Origin: Nocardia vaccinii NBRC 15922
GTDB taxonomy: Bacteria; Actinomycetota; Actinomycetes; Mycobacteriales; Mycobacteriaceae
Reading direction: 5' to 3'
Assembly (NCBI RefSeq): GCF_001613305.1
Contig: NZ_BDCC01000032.1
Location: 62,001 to 126,000 of the forward strand
DNA length: 64,000 nucleotides
This document shows positions 1 to 7,899 of the stretch, one piece after another (within the stretch, counting starts at the first letter, position 1; each line of letters starts with the position of its first letter). The notes below the pieces were generated by a model. That model did no database searches. It was not told where the DNA came from and was given only the letters and a program-made list of their open reading frames with translations. The translations under genes and the position numbers were made by a program.

Positions 1-1
1 G

Positions 2-361
2 TGCTGGATCCTCGGCTGGGCGTTTGTGCAGCCCGGCTTCCCCGGGCTAGCGCTCGCGATCACCGTGCAGTTCGGCCTGGTCACCTCCTGCGGCGTCATG
101 ATTCCCGTCTTCTCCGCCTACCGGCTCGAACAAACCCCGAAGGAAGTCGCGGCCCGTACCTTGTCGTCCTGGTCGGTGTCCAGCAACCTGACCATCGCCG
201 CCCTGACGGTCGGGCTCGGCCTGCTCGCCACCGTTGTCGGCGTGCGCACCGCGATAGCGACCGCCGGGGTCGCCATGCTGTTCACACCACTGCTCCTGAT
301 CCCCGTGCGGGCCACTCCGGCTCCGAACCCGGAGTCCGCGCCCGCGCCCAGCCGAAACTGA
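2..361 (+). CDS. MFS transporter, C-terminal part (cut by window edge)
   Basis: The reading frame is open from base 2 and ends at TGA 359-361, giving the last ~119 residues of an integral membrane protein. Two or three hydrophobic helices are visible, separated by a short polar loop with a YRLEQTPKE stretch, and the tail is Pro/Ala-rich and soluble-looking. This pattern fits the last helices of a major facilitator superfamily drug or solute exporter. Substrate cannot be inferred and the 5' part lies outside the window. It converges on the ThrRS gene that follows on the other strand. Confidence 0.6.
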   Translation, partial: CWILGWAFVQPGFPGLALAITVQFGLVTSCGVMIPVFSAYRLEQTPKEVAARTLSSWSVSSNLTIAALTVGLGLLATVVGVRTAIATAGVAMLFTPLLLIPVRATPAPNPESAPAPSRN

Positions 362-464
362 TGTTCACATACCCCATCTGATGCGGATTCGGCCTGGTCC
401 AGGCCAACGGACGTCGGGCCTCGCGGGCGGCCCTGACCGATCCGCCCGCGAGCACTGGCGAAGT

Positions 465-1682
465 TCAGTCGATCCACAAGCGTGTGTCGTGGGCCTGGAT
501 CAGTTCTCGAATTCGGGCCACGGCGGCGGCGGTCGGTTGAGCGGGGAGCCGGCGACCGTCGCGCAGTCGTATCGCCACGTCACCGTTGGCGGCTTCGGTC
601 CGGCCGAGAATGAACTGATATGGCGCCAGCCGGGTTTCGCGTACCCGCGCACCGAGGCTTCCTGCTTCGCTCTCGACCACCCGTGCGCGCAGGCCCGCGC
701 TCAGGCAGCGCTCGAGGAGTTGCTCGGCGTCAGGTTCCTGGACGGCGGAAACCGGCAGTATCACCGCCTGGACCGGGGCCAGCCAGGCCGGGAACGCCCC
801 GCCGTGGTGCTCGATGAGGTGCGCGACCGCACGCTCGACACTGCCGATTATGCTGCGGTGCACCATGACCGGCCGATGCTTGGCTCCGTCGGCGCCGATG
901 TAGCGCAGATCGAACTGTTCGGGTTGATGGAAGTCGACCTGCACGGTGGACAGGGTCGATTCGCGGCCCGCGTGATCACCGACCTGGATGTCGATTTTCG
1001 GGCCGTAGAACGCGGCCTCACCCTCGGCGGCCTCGTAAGGTATGCCGGACCGGTCGAGCACCTCGCTCAGAATCTTGCTCGCCTGCGCCCACATATCCGG
1101 TGCCGCAACGTATTTCCCGCTGGCGCTTGGCAGGGAGAGACGGCAGTGAGCGCCGGTGATTCCCATGGCCCGGTATGCGGAGCCGATCAGTGCCAGCGCG
1201 GCGGCAACTTCCTCGGCGACCTGGTCGAGAGTGCAGAAGATGTGCGCGTCGTTGAGTTGGATGCATCGCACTCGGGTCAAACCGCCGAGAACACCGGACA
1301 GTTCCGAGCGATACATCGCGCCGAGTTCGGCCATCCGCAGAGGCAGTTCGCGGTAACTGTGTGAGCGGGACCGGAACATCACCGCGTGGTGCGGGCAGAG
1401 GCTGGGACGCAGCACCACCTGCTCACCGCAGATGTCCATCGGCGGGTACATGTCGTCGTTGTAATGTGCCCAGTGGCCCGAGATTTCGTAGAGTTCTCGT
1501 TTGCCGAGCACCGGCGAGTACACGAGCTGATAGCCTGCCGCCCGCTCCGCGGCGCGGATGTACTCCTCGAGACTGTGGCGCACGATCGCACCGTCGGGCA
1601 GCCAGTACGGTAGTCCGGCCCCGATCAGTGGGTCGGTGTCGAACAGGCCGAGTTCTCGGCCCAGTTTTCGGTGGTCGTACAC
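465..1682 (-). CDS. Short threonyl-tRNA synthetase without TGS and editing domains
   Basis: 405-residue class II synthetase that should charge tRNA-Thr in the cytoplasm. The catalytic core is complete: the zinc ligands are in the expected contexts (Cys in RPSLCPHH, His in NDAHIFC, His in VMVHRS), motif 2 is present (YRSELSG...GLTRVR), and the AFYGPKIDIQV and VDFHQPEQFD segments align with bacterial ThrRS. The C-terminal anticodon-binding domain starts near LAPVQAVILP. Compared with the usual ~640 residues, the N-terminal TGS and editing domains (~240 residues) are missing, so it may not clear Ser-tRNA. GTG 1682 is chosen because AGGAG lies 7 nt upstream; an earlier in-frame start at 1718 overlaps the terminator hairpin. 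It is probably a second, accessory ThrRS, possibly for resistance or special conditions (inference). Confidence 0.9.
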   Translation of the reverse strand: MYDHRKLGRELGLFDTDPLIGAGLPYWLPDGAIVRHSLEEYIRAAERAAGYQLVYSPVLGKRELYEISGHWAHYNDDMYPPMDICGEQVVLRPSLCPHHAVMFRSRSHSYRELPLRMAELGAMYRSELSGVLGGLTRVRCIQLNDAHIFCTLDQVAEEVAAALALIGSAYRAMGITGAHCRLSLPSASGKYVAAPDMWAQASKILSEVLDRSGIPYEAAEGEAAFYGPKIDIQVGDHAGRESTLSTVQVDFHQPEQFDLRYIGADGAKHRPVMVHRSIIGSVERAVAHLIEHHGGAFPAWLAPVQAVILPVSAVQEPDAEQLLERCLSAGLRARVVESEAGSLGARVRETRLAPYQFILGRTEAANGDVAIRLRDGRRLPAQPTAAAVARIRELIQAHDTRLWID

Positions 1683-1722
1683 GTGGGTCTCCTGGCATTC
1701 GTAGGCGGATGACCACACGCAA

Positions 1723-1748
1723 AAGCCCCGGGCATCCGCCCGGGGCTT
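1723..1748 (-). terminator. Attenuator-type intrinsic terminator before the ThrRS gene
   Basis: Perfect 11-bp GC-rich stem (1738-1748 with 1723-1733), 4-nt loop, then a run of four T on the minus strand. It lies between the Thr-rich leader peptide and the ThrRS start, so read-through would be needed for ThrRS expression. The 8-mer GGCGGATG (minus strand, 1740-1733), covering loop and stem bases, is exactly complementary to CATCCGCC (minus strand, 1711-1704) downstream. This gives a competing hairpin that would break the terminator. Confidence 0.75.
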
Positions 1749-1762
1749 CGATTGGAATGGAG

Positions 1763-1813
1763 TCAGCGCGCCGGGACGTCGTCCGGCGTCGTGGTGAAGT
1801 AAGCGCGCTGCAC
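1763..1813 (-). CDS. Candidate threonine leader peptide (16 aa)
   Basis: GTG-started 16-codon frame reading MQRAYFTTTPDDVPAR, with three consecutive Thr codons (ACC ACG ACG). It ends 15 nt before the terminator hairpin that precedes the ThrRS gene. There is no Shine-Dalgarno, but a promoter-like TTGTGC-N17-TAGTCT ends 7 nt before the GTG, so translation is probably leaderless. The layout matches classical ribosome-mediated attenuation: stalling at Thr codons when charged tRNA-Thr is scarce would favour the competing hairpin. Function is inferred from layout only. Confidence 0.6.
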   Translation of the reverse strand: MQRAYFTTTPDDVPAR

Positions 1814-1849
1814 GCCCAGCAGACTACCCCGCAAGCTTGCGGAGCACAA
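1811..1849 (-). promoter_or_regulatory. Promoter with palindrome in the spacer, upstream of Thr leader
   Basis: Minus-strand -35 TTGTGC (1849-1844) and -10 TAGTCT (1826-1821) with 17-bp spacing. The spacer contains the perfect 14-bp palindrome CCGCAAGCTTGCGG (1829-1842), a plausible operator. The predicted start site is at or next to the leader GTG. Confidence 0.45.
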
Positions 1850-2138
1850 CGACGAGACCACGACCGATCGTGAACGTCCCGGTGACGCACGTTCACGAGA
1901 TGCCTTGGGCCGCCGAGGTTTCCGCAGGCCGGATCGGTCTGGTCGCGTGTACGGGACAACTTCGACGTGTCGGGGTTCGCAATCGCCGACCTCATCGGTC
2001 GGACGGCAGAAACCACGACTACGCCTGGGGGACAACATGCTTGTCGTGGTTTCTCCCGGATGCTTCTCAACCGGGTACTCGGTCCGGCTGATCACATCTC
2101 GGTACGTCGTGGACGGGTCGGCACCGATGGTCGGATGG
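1850..2138. other. Intergenic stretch between Thr leader and dehydratase
   Basis: About 290 bp without a convincing gene on either strand. It contains only the 3' flank of the dehydratase gene and the upstream flank of the leader promoter. Several frames are open across it, but none resembles a known protein. Confidence 0.4.
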
Positions 2139-3104
2139 TCAACGGTCGGGGGTGTCCAGGTCCGCGAGGGTGGTGTTCGCGCCGCAGAGGATGACGCAGA
2201 CGGTTTCGTCGGGGTCGGGAACGTAGGTGCGGGTCGTGAGGGCGGCCAGGGCGGTGGCGCCGCCGTGTTCGACGGCGAGGCGGTGGTGGTCCCACAGGTG
2301 GGCGCGGGCAGTGCTGATGGCCTCGTCGGTGACCAGCAGTGAGCGGGTGTCGCAGGCCGCGGCGGCGGTGAGGGCCAACGGGGTGGCGGTGCGTGCGCCG
2401 AGCGAGTCCGCCGCGATCGAGTTCACCGGGACCGGCACGGGCCGTCCGGCCTCGAGGGCGGCGTGCAGGGCGCGGCAGTCCTCGGGTTCGACCGCGACCA
2501 CACGTACTCCGTAATGTGCTGCGGCGGTAGCGATTCCGGCGTACAGTCCGCCGCCGCCGACCGCGACCAGTACCGTGTTCACGGCGGGCAGCTGGGCGTG
2601 GATCTCCTGCATCAGTGTTCCGGCCCCGGCCGCGACGAGGGGGTTGTCGTAGGCGTGGGATTGCAGTGCGCCGCTGTCGGCGGCGAATCGCGCGCAGGCG
2701 TCGGCGGCGTCGGCGTAGCTGTCGCCGACCTGTTTTACTCGTGCCCCGTATGCCAGGAGGCGGGCGACCTTGACCGCGGGGGCGTTGGCGGGGACGAATA
2801 CCGTTGCGGTGATGTCGTGTCGGCGGGCGGCCCAGGCGCAGGCGAGTCCGGCGTTGCCGCCGGAGGCGATGGTGACGCCCGCGTCGGGCAGGGTGTGGTC
2901 CTCGAGGTGGGCGGCCAGGAAGTTCGCGGCCCCGCGCGCCTTGAACGTGCCGGTGTGCTGCAAGAATTCCAGTGCCAGCCACGGTGACCGCTCCGGGCCG
3001 CCGTCCGATACGGCCGGGGCGAGGGTGATCGGGCGGGTGTGCCCGTGGATGCGCCGGGCAGCGGCCTCGACGTCGTCGTAGCCGAGGCGGTCGGTGGTGT
3101 CCAT
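2139..3104 (-). CDS. PLP-dependent serine/threonine dehydratase (fold type II)
   Basis: 321-residue cytoplasmic enzyme of the threonine deaminase/threonine synthase fold, expected to convert Thr or Ser to a 2-oxo acid and ammonia. The PLP lysine lies in HTGTFKARGA (~residue 50). The asparagine-containing phosphate loop SGGNAG follows at ~80, and the glycine loop VGGGGLYAG at ~175. There is no C-terminal ACT regulatory domain, so it resembles short catabolic or racemase-like members rather than IlvA. ATG 3104 has AGGAG just upstream. Same strand as, and ~330 bp upstream of, the Thr-leader/ThrRS unit, suggesting a threonine-related locus. Substrate preference (Thr, Ser, or racemisation) cannot be read from sequence. 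Confidence 0.85.
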   Translation of the reverse strand: MDTTDRLGYDDVEAAARRIHGHTRPITLAPAVSDGGPERSPWLALEFLQHTGTFKARGAANFLAAHLEDHTLPDAGVTIASGGNAGLACAWAARRHDITATVFVPANAPAVKVARLLAYGARVKQVGDSYADAADACARFAADSGALQSHAYDNPLVAAGAGTLMQEIHAQLPAVNTVLVAVGGGGLYAGIATAAAHYGVRVVAVEPEDCRALHAALEAGRPVPVPVNSIAADSLGARTATPLALTAAAACDTRSLLVTDEAISTARAHLWDHHRLAVEHGGATALAALTTRTYVPDPDETVCVILCGANTTLADLDTPDR

Positions 3105-3434
3105 GGCGCTCCTGCACTGTCGGCGGTGGTGAATCCGTGGCGTCGTGTCCGGCGCATCGTATGCCGGGACGCGGTCGGCCGGCCGGGGTGGGAGGCGGCG
3201 AACCTGTTCCCGTGGCATGGTGCGACGAGTAGGGTGCGAGTTCCGGATGGTTGTCGGGGCGGCATCAGGAGGGTGTTGAGTCGTGCGGGGACTGCGCGAC
3301 GGCGCTGAACGATCTTGCGGCGGTGTACGAAGATCGTTTGGCGCACCGAGCGCAGCCACCCGGGGGAAAAGGTCTGCCGCGCAGCGGTATTCAACGATAC
3401 CCAACGTAAACCCGAGACGTCCGGCGGCGACCGG
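3105..3434. other. Gap upstream of the dehydratase gene
   Basis: 330 bp between the dehydratase start and the TetR stop. It must hold the dehydratase promoter. I see no strong palindrome, RNA gene or coding frame resembling a known protein. Confidence 0.4.
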
Positions 3435-4049
3435 CTAGCGTCTCGATGAGGACCCGGCGGCCGTGTGCGACAGTGCCCACCCGAGATCCCGGATGATGTC
3501 TTCGTAGACGCTGAGCTCATCGGACACGTGGTCGGCGAGTACGCGGTCGTCGTCGGCGGCGACCCAGCTCTGATACCCGGCGTAGTAGGCACGCACGCCC
3601 AGGTCCGCGAGCACTGCGGCTCGACGCGGATCGCCGAGGCGGTGATCCAGCGCCTGTTCGAGGGCGGTGGTGACGGCCGCGCGTTTGAACGCGGCGCGCT
3701 CACACAACTCCTGGCTCGTGGCCACGATCGGGTCGAGGGTGCGCCCGATGTTGCGATGGTCCTGGGTGTGCGCACCCGAGAGCGCCCGCACGCCCGCCGC
3801 CACCAGTTCCGTGGGTGTGGCGGCGTCGGGTGCGTCCCGCACGCCCGTGGTGACGAGTTCGACGAGTGTGGCCTGCCCTTGGAACACGATCTCGCGTTTG
3901 TCCGGAAACAGCCGGAACAGCGTGGTTTTCGTCAGCCCGGCACGTTCGGCGATCTGGGCGGTCGTGGTCGCGTCGTAGCCGTGTTCGGCGAACAGTTCGA
4001 TTGCCGCGCGCAGCAACCTGCCGCGCGCATCCGGTTCCCAACGGCCCAT
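3435..4049 (-). CDS. TetR-family repressor
   Basis: 204 residues with a standard N-terminal TetR helix-turn-helix (IAERAGLTKTTLFRLFPDKR, ~residues 33-52) and an all-helical ligand/dimerisation domain. Divergent from the epimerase/dehydratase gene at 4172, with a 49-bp perfect palindrome between the two starts. It most likely represses that gene and itself until a ligand binds. Start ATG 4049 fits the family (MGRWEPDARGRLL). Confidence 0.9.
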   Translation of the reverse strand: MGRWEPDARGRLLRAAIELFAEHGYDATTTAQIAERAGLTKTTLFRLFPDKREIVFQGQATLVELVTTGVRDAPDAATPTELVAAGVRALSGAHTQDHRNIGRTLDPIVATSQELCERAAFKRAAVTTALEQALDHRLGDPRRAAVLADLGVRAYYAGYQSWVAADDDRVLADHVSDELSVYEDIIRDLGWALSHTAAGSSSRR

Positions 4050-4064
4050 GAATCCATCCTAGAT

Positions 4065-4113
4065 GATGTTACTCGGTCACATCACTGCTAGAGTGATGTG
4101 ACCGAGTAACATC
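4065..4113. promoter_or_regulatory. Double TetR operator: 22-bp perfect inverted repeat
   Basis: Arms 4065-4086 and 4092-4113 are exact reverse complements with a 5-nt spacer (GCTAG). Each arm is itself a near-palindrome with GTGATGT/ACATCAC ends (for example 4093-4115), so the region reads as two head-to-head operators. It sits in the divergent TetR/epimerase promoter region. Confidence 0.8.
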
Positions 4114-4171
4114 ACGGTTGGCGGTCGGCGCGGAGCCGACGTCACCGCATCAGCTACGAATGGAGAGCGCC

Positions 4172-5053
4172 ATGCGCGTATTCATCACCGGTGCATCCGG
4201 CTGGATCGGTACCGCCCTGAGCAAGGAACTCATCGCGGCGGGGCATGAGGTCATCGGCCTGGCCCGCTCACATGCCTCGGCGGACAGGATCGAGGCTCTC
4301 GGCGGCACTGCCGTGCTGGGCGATATGTTCGACCACGATCTGATCGTGACCGAGGCGGCCGAGGCGGATGCGGTCGCGCACCTGGCCTTCACACTCGACT
4401 TCGCCGAATTCGAAGCGACGGTGGACAACGAGGTCGCGCTCCTGGGCAGGATCGGCGACGCCCTCGCGGACAGCGGAAAAGGGGTCATCGCCGCCTCGGG
4501 AACCCCGATCGTGCCGAACCGGCTCGCGACCGAGAGCGACCGCCTCGAGGTGGCCGGTCCCGTCGGTGCGCGGGCCAGGACCGCGAATGCCGTTCTGGCG
4601 CTGGCTGATCGGGGAATCCGCGCGGGGCTGGTGCGAATGCCGCGCTCGGTGCACGGTGCAGGCGACCGCAACGGCCTGATCACGGTGTTGGTGGGCCTGG
4701 ACCGCCGGCTCGGCACGGCCGCGTACGTCGGCGACGGACGCAATCGCTGGCCCGCGGTGCACATCAGCGACGCCGCGCGCCTGTTCTACCTCGCGCTCGA
4801 GAAAGCCCCCGCCGGATCGGTACTGCACGCCGTCGGAGAAGAGGGCGTGCCGATGCGCGAGGTGGCAGAAGTCATCGCCGCGCGGACCGGACTGCCCACC
4901 GCCGCCGTGGACCCCGCACAACTCGGCGTATTCGGCGAACTGCTGGGCAGGGACCAGCCCGCCTCCGCCGAGGCGACCCGTGCGCTCATGGACTGGAAAC
5001 CGACCGGCCCCACCCTGCTCGAGGACCTCGAGGCCGGGTACTACACCGACTGA
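4172..5053 (+). CDS. NAD(P)-dependent epimerase/dehydratase (extended SDR)
   Basis: 293 residues, atypical/extended short-chain dehydrogenase. The N-terminal Rossmann motif is ITGASGWIG at residues ~4-12, followed by a HELAP-like region and a C-terminal substrate domain. The family (YeeZ/Rv0139-like) includes predicted oxidoreductases acting on sugars, flavonols or aldehydes. ATG 4172 has GGAGAG upstream; an earlier in-frame ATG at 4118 would overlap the operator flank and is less likely. Controlled by the divergent TetR through the palindrome at 4065-4113 (inferred). Substrate unknown. Confidence 0.85.
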   Translation: MRVFITGASGWIGTALSKELIAAGHEVIGLARSHASADRIEALGGTAVLGDMFDHDLIVTEAAEADAVAHLAFTLDFAEFEATVDNEVALLGRIGDALADSGKGVIAASGTPIVPNRLATESDRLEVAGPVGARARTANAVLALADRGIRAGLVRMPRSVHGAGDRNGLITVLVGLDRRLGTAAYVGDGRNRWPAVHISDAARLFYLALEKAPAGSVLHAVGEEGVPMREVAEVIAARTGLPTAAVDPAQLGVFGELLGRDQPASAEATRALMDWKPTGPTLLEDLEAGYYTD

Positions 5054-5074
5054 CCGCAGCGGCAAGTGTCGTGT

Positions 5075-6304
5075 TCACAGGCCCAGGCGGGTGACGGCGT
5101 TGTCCTCGAGGGGGTTGGCGGTGCGGATGTAGCCGTGCACAGTACGCGGGTTGGACCAGCGGCCCTGGCGCATGATCTCGCGGTCGCTGGCGCCACCGAG
5201 GGCGGCCTGGGTGGCGAATCCGGCGCGCAGGGAATGGCCGGAGAACAGGGATGGATCCAGTCCGGCGCGGGCGGCATAGCGTTTGACCAGTTCGGCGACC
5301 GCGCGACCGGACATCGGCGTCGCGCCGATTCCGCCGTGCCGGGACACCGCCGGAAACAACGGCAGGTCCGGATCGGGGAGGGTGGTCCCGGTGAATCCGT
5401 GGCAGCGGTGAATCGCCGGATCGGGCGCGGGCGCGGATTCGAGTCGTGCGGCCAATGCGCCGGAGCCGTACTGAAAGTGATCCTCGCGCAGGCGAATCCA
5501 GTCCGCGTACGCGCACACCGGGCAGGTGTGCGGGTGCCGTCCGCGCGGCAGGGCCACACGCTGCGCGGCGACGCCGGTGGGGTCGGTCTTGGTGGCGGGC
5601 AGCGCGATCAGCAGAATCGGCTCACCGGTGGCATGGTCGGTGTCCACCTGCACATCGCCGATGCGCAGGCCCGCTATTTCGCTGCGCCGCAACGCCCCGG
5701 CGAATCCGACCAGCAGGACCAGGGCGTCGCGGCGGCGGGCGGGTTCGGTGGGCCAGCCCGGATCGGGCAGACCCCGCAGCAGCTGTTCGAGGGTGTGCAG
5801 CAGCACCGGGCGTTTGCGGCGCGGCCGGCTGCGGCGGGTGCGACGGATACCGCGCAGAGTCAGGCGCACCACATCGGCGCGAGTGGGCGAGGCCAGGCCG
5901 TTGGCGGCGTGCACCGCGGCGATCGCGGCGCTCTTGCGTTCGAGCGTGGCCGCGCTGAACGCCCACGCGCCATCGGGCCGGCGGGCATCGGCCGCGGCGG
6001 CCAGATAGACCACCACGTCCAGCGGATCGGCCGGCAGCGCGCGACGCCCTTCCGGGGCGCACCACGCCGACCAGGCGATCCAGTCGGACCGGTACGCGCG
6101 CACCGTGTTCGGGGACTGGGAAGCCTCGAGATAACGTCCCAGCGCGGCGGCCTGCTCATCGTCGAACCGTTCGCGCACCTGCCGCAGTGCGGCGGCGTCG
6201 ACCAGGACGCTGCGCACCCCGCGCCGCACCTGTGAGCGGACCTGCTCGGGTACCGCGACCTGTCCCGGCGAGCCGGCGTCGGGGGGTTCGGCTGCTGCGC
6301 TCAT
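5075..6304 (-). CDS. Tyrosine recombinase/integrase
   Basis: 409 residues. A core-binding SAM-like domain (~30-140, SPNTVRAYRSDW) is followed by the catalytic domain with Arg in GALRRSEIAGLR, Lys in TKTDPTG, HSLR box GHSLRAGF, and C-terminal RWSNPRTVHGYIR carrying the nucleophile Tyr. All catalytic positions are present, so it looks active. It is a lone gene 21 bp after the convergent epimerase, without excisionase, recognisable att repeat or tRNA nearby. It may be a domesticated or stranded integrase. A CPVC pair (HTCPVCAYADW) is an insertion seen in several actinobacterial site-specific integrases. Confidence 0.88.
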   Translation of the reverse strand: MSAAAEPPDAGSPGQVAVPEQVRSQVRRGVRSVLVDAAALRQVRERFDDEQAAALGRYLEASQSPNTVRAYRSDWIAWSAWCAPEGRRALPADPLDVVVYLAAAADARRPDGAWAFSAATLERKSAAIAAVHAANGLASPTRADVVRLTLRGIRRTRRSRPRRKRPVLLHTLEQLLRGLPDPGWPTEPARRRDALVLLVGFAGALRRSEIAGLRIGDVQVDTDHATGEPILLIALPATKTDPTGVAAQRVALPRGRHPHTCPVCAYADWIRLREDHFQYGSGALAARLESAPAPDPAIHRCHGFTGTTLPDPDLPLFPAVSRHGGIGATPMSGRAVAELVKRYAARAGLDPSLFSGHSLRAGFATQAALGGASDREIMRQGRWSNPRTVHGYIRTANPLEDNAVTRLGL

Positions 6305-6595
6305 CGTTCGCCACCGTACTCCGCCGGTCCTGCCGAACCGGGCTCGGTCGCGCGTCGCAACGCGAATGTGGCCGGCGGGCCACGATGTTCACACGGTGAT
6401 CAGGGCGCGGGGCTCGTACTGATCGATATCAAAACTTCGGGAATGCCGATGACACTGTGTGCGAAGCCGGTGATCCGGGACGCGGCTCCGGCCGGTACGG
6501 CGATACTGCCGTTGTGCGCGAGCGTCTTCGGGCGGCTTGCCCGCGATGCGCGTGCGGGTTTCGTGCCGGACAACCGCAGCGCCGGCCCGGATGCG
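6305..6595. other. Gap between integrase and alaA
   Basis: About 290 bp with no supported gene. It contains the integrase promoter and the 3' flank of alaA. No hairpin with a T-run and no direct repeat were evident on reading. Confidence 0.35.
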
Positions 6596-7807
6596 TCATT
6601 GCCGGTAGGTGGCCAGGAACCGGCCGATGCGTTCGATGACCGCCTCGAGGTCGTCCGCGTGTGGCAGGGTCAGGATGCGGAAATGGTCCGGGCGCGGCCA
6701 ATTGAATCCCGTTCCCTGCACGATGTGCACCTTCTCCTGCAGCAGCAGGTCCAGCACGAACCGCTCATCGTCGTGGATGGGGTACATCGCCGGATCGATG
6801 CGTGGGAACGCGTACAGCGCACCCTTGGGTTTCACACACGACACACCCGGGATAGCGGTCAGCGCCTCCACGGCGCGGTCGCGTTGCTCGCGCAGCCGCC
6901 CACCGGGCAGGGTGAGGTCGTAGATGCTCTGATATCCGCCCAGCGCGGCCTGAATCGCCTGTTGCGCCGGAACATTCGCGCACAGGCGCAGACCCGCGAG
7001 CATGGTCAGCCCCTCGAGATAGCTGGCCGCATGCTGGGTGGGACCCGAAACCACCATCCAGCCGGAGCGGAATCCGGCGCACCGGTATCCCTTGGACAGT
7101 CCGGAGAAGGTCAGGCACAGCAGATCCGGGGCCAGCGACGCGGTCGCGGTGTGGGTGAGGTCGTCGTAGAGGATCTTGTCGTAGATCTCGTCGGAGAACA
7201 CCACCAGGTTGTGGCGGCGGGCGATGTCCAGGATCGGGCGCAGCACCTCGGGCGGATACACCGCGCCGGTGGGGTTGTTCGGGTTGATCAGCACGATCGC
7301 GCGGGTGCGGTCGGTGATTCTGGCTTCGATATCGGCCGGGTCGGGGCACCAGTCCGCGGCCTCGTCGCATACGTAGTGCACCGCGCGGCCGCCGTTGAGG
7401 GTGGTCGCGGCGGTCCACAGCGGGAAATCCGGTGCGGGAACCAGGACTTCGTCACCGGTTTCGAGCAGGGCGGTCAATGCCATCATGATCAACTCGGAGA
7501 CGCCGTTGCCCAGGAACACCTCCTCCACGTCGACCCCGTGCACGCCGAGGGTCTGGTAGTACTGCACCACCGCGCGCCGCGGCGGCAGCAGGCCCTTGGC
7601 CGAGCTGTAGCCGCTCGAGGCGGGTAGGGCGCGCACCATGTCCTGCAGGATCTCCGCGGGTGCCTCGAAACCGAACAGCAGCGGATTGCCGGTGTTGAGT
7701 TTGATGACGTGATGGCCCTCGGCCTCCAGCCGCGCGGCCTGTTCGGCGACCGGGCCGCGGATCTCGTACGACACCCCAGCGAGTTTGCTGGACTGAGTGA
7801 GCTGCAT
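6596..7807 (-). CDS. alaA: Alanine-type aminotransferase (AlaA/YfbQ family)
   Basis: 403 residues, fold-type I PLP aminotransferase. It is closely similar along its whole length to the E. coli AlaA type: SSKLAGVSYEIRGPV at the start, LNTGNPLLFGF, LINPNNPTGAVYPPE, and the PLP lysine in SGLSKGYRCAGFR (~residue 240). Expected reaction: pyruvate plus glutamate to alanine plus 2-oxoglutarate. ATG 7807 is preceded by GAGGAGG. Divergent from an HxlR regulator with two operator-like sequences in the 92-bp gap, suggesting direct control. Mycobacterial orthologues are often called aspC. Confidence 0.9.
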   Translation of the reverse strand: MQLTQSSKLAGVSYEIRGPVAEQAARLEAEGHHVIKLNTGNPLLFGFEAPAEILQDMVRALPASSGYSSAKGLLPPRRAVVQYYQTLGVHGVDVEEVFLGNGVSELIMMALTALLETGDEVLVPAPDFPLWTAATTLNGGRAVHYVCDEAADWCPDPADIEARITDRTRAIVLINPNNPTGAVYPPEVLRPILDIARRHNLVVFSDEIYDKILYDDLTHTATASLAPDLLCLTFSGLSKGYRCAGFRSGWMVVSGPTQHAASYLEGLTMLAGLRLCANVPAQQAIQAALGGYQSIYDLTLPGGRLREQRDRAVEALTAIPGVSCVKPKGALYAFPRIDPAMYPIHDDERFVLDLLLQEKVHIVQGTGFNWPRPDHFRILTLPHADDLEAVIERIGRFLATYRQ

Positions 7808-7842
7808 GAATGTCCCTCCTCGAGATGACCTCCGGACACTGT

Positions 7843-7880
7843 ACTTGGAAATTCCAAGTTTGCACTTGGTATTTCCAACC
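7843..7880. promoter_or_regulatory. Tandem HxlR-type operators
   Basis: First site ACTTGGAA-A-TTCCAAGT (7843-7859) is a perfect 8-bp palindrome. Second site ACTTGGTATTTCCAACC (7864-7880) is a degenerate copy 21 bp downstream (two helical turns). The core CTTG-N7-CAAG recurs before the other HxlR gene in this window (28746-28760). Confidence 0.65.
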
Positions 7881-7899
7881 ACTCGGCTACAGTGGGGGC

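Noticed and set aside
381..1364. Long plus-strand frame opposite the ThrRS gene
   Set aside because: Antisense of a well-supported synthetase; typical GC-rich shadow without protein features.
1814..2138. T-box riboswitch upstream of ThrRS
   Set aside because: No T-box core sequence (UGGNACC-like bulge) or specifier stem found; peptide-based attenuation fits better.
5066..6235. 389-codon plus-strand frame over the integrase
   Set aside because: Mirror of an intact tyrosine recombinase; Gly/Gln-rich random composition.
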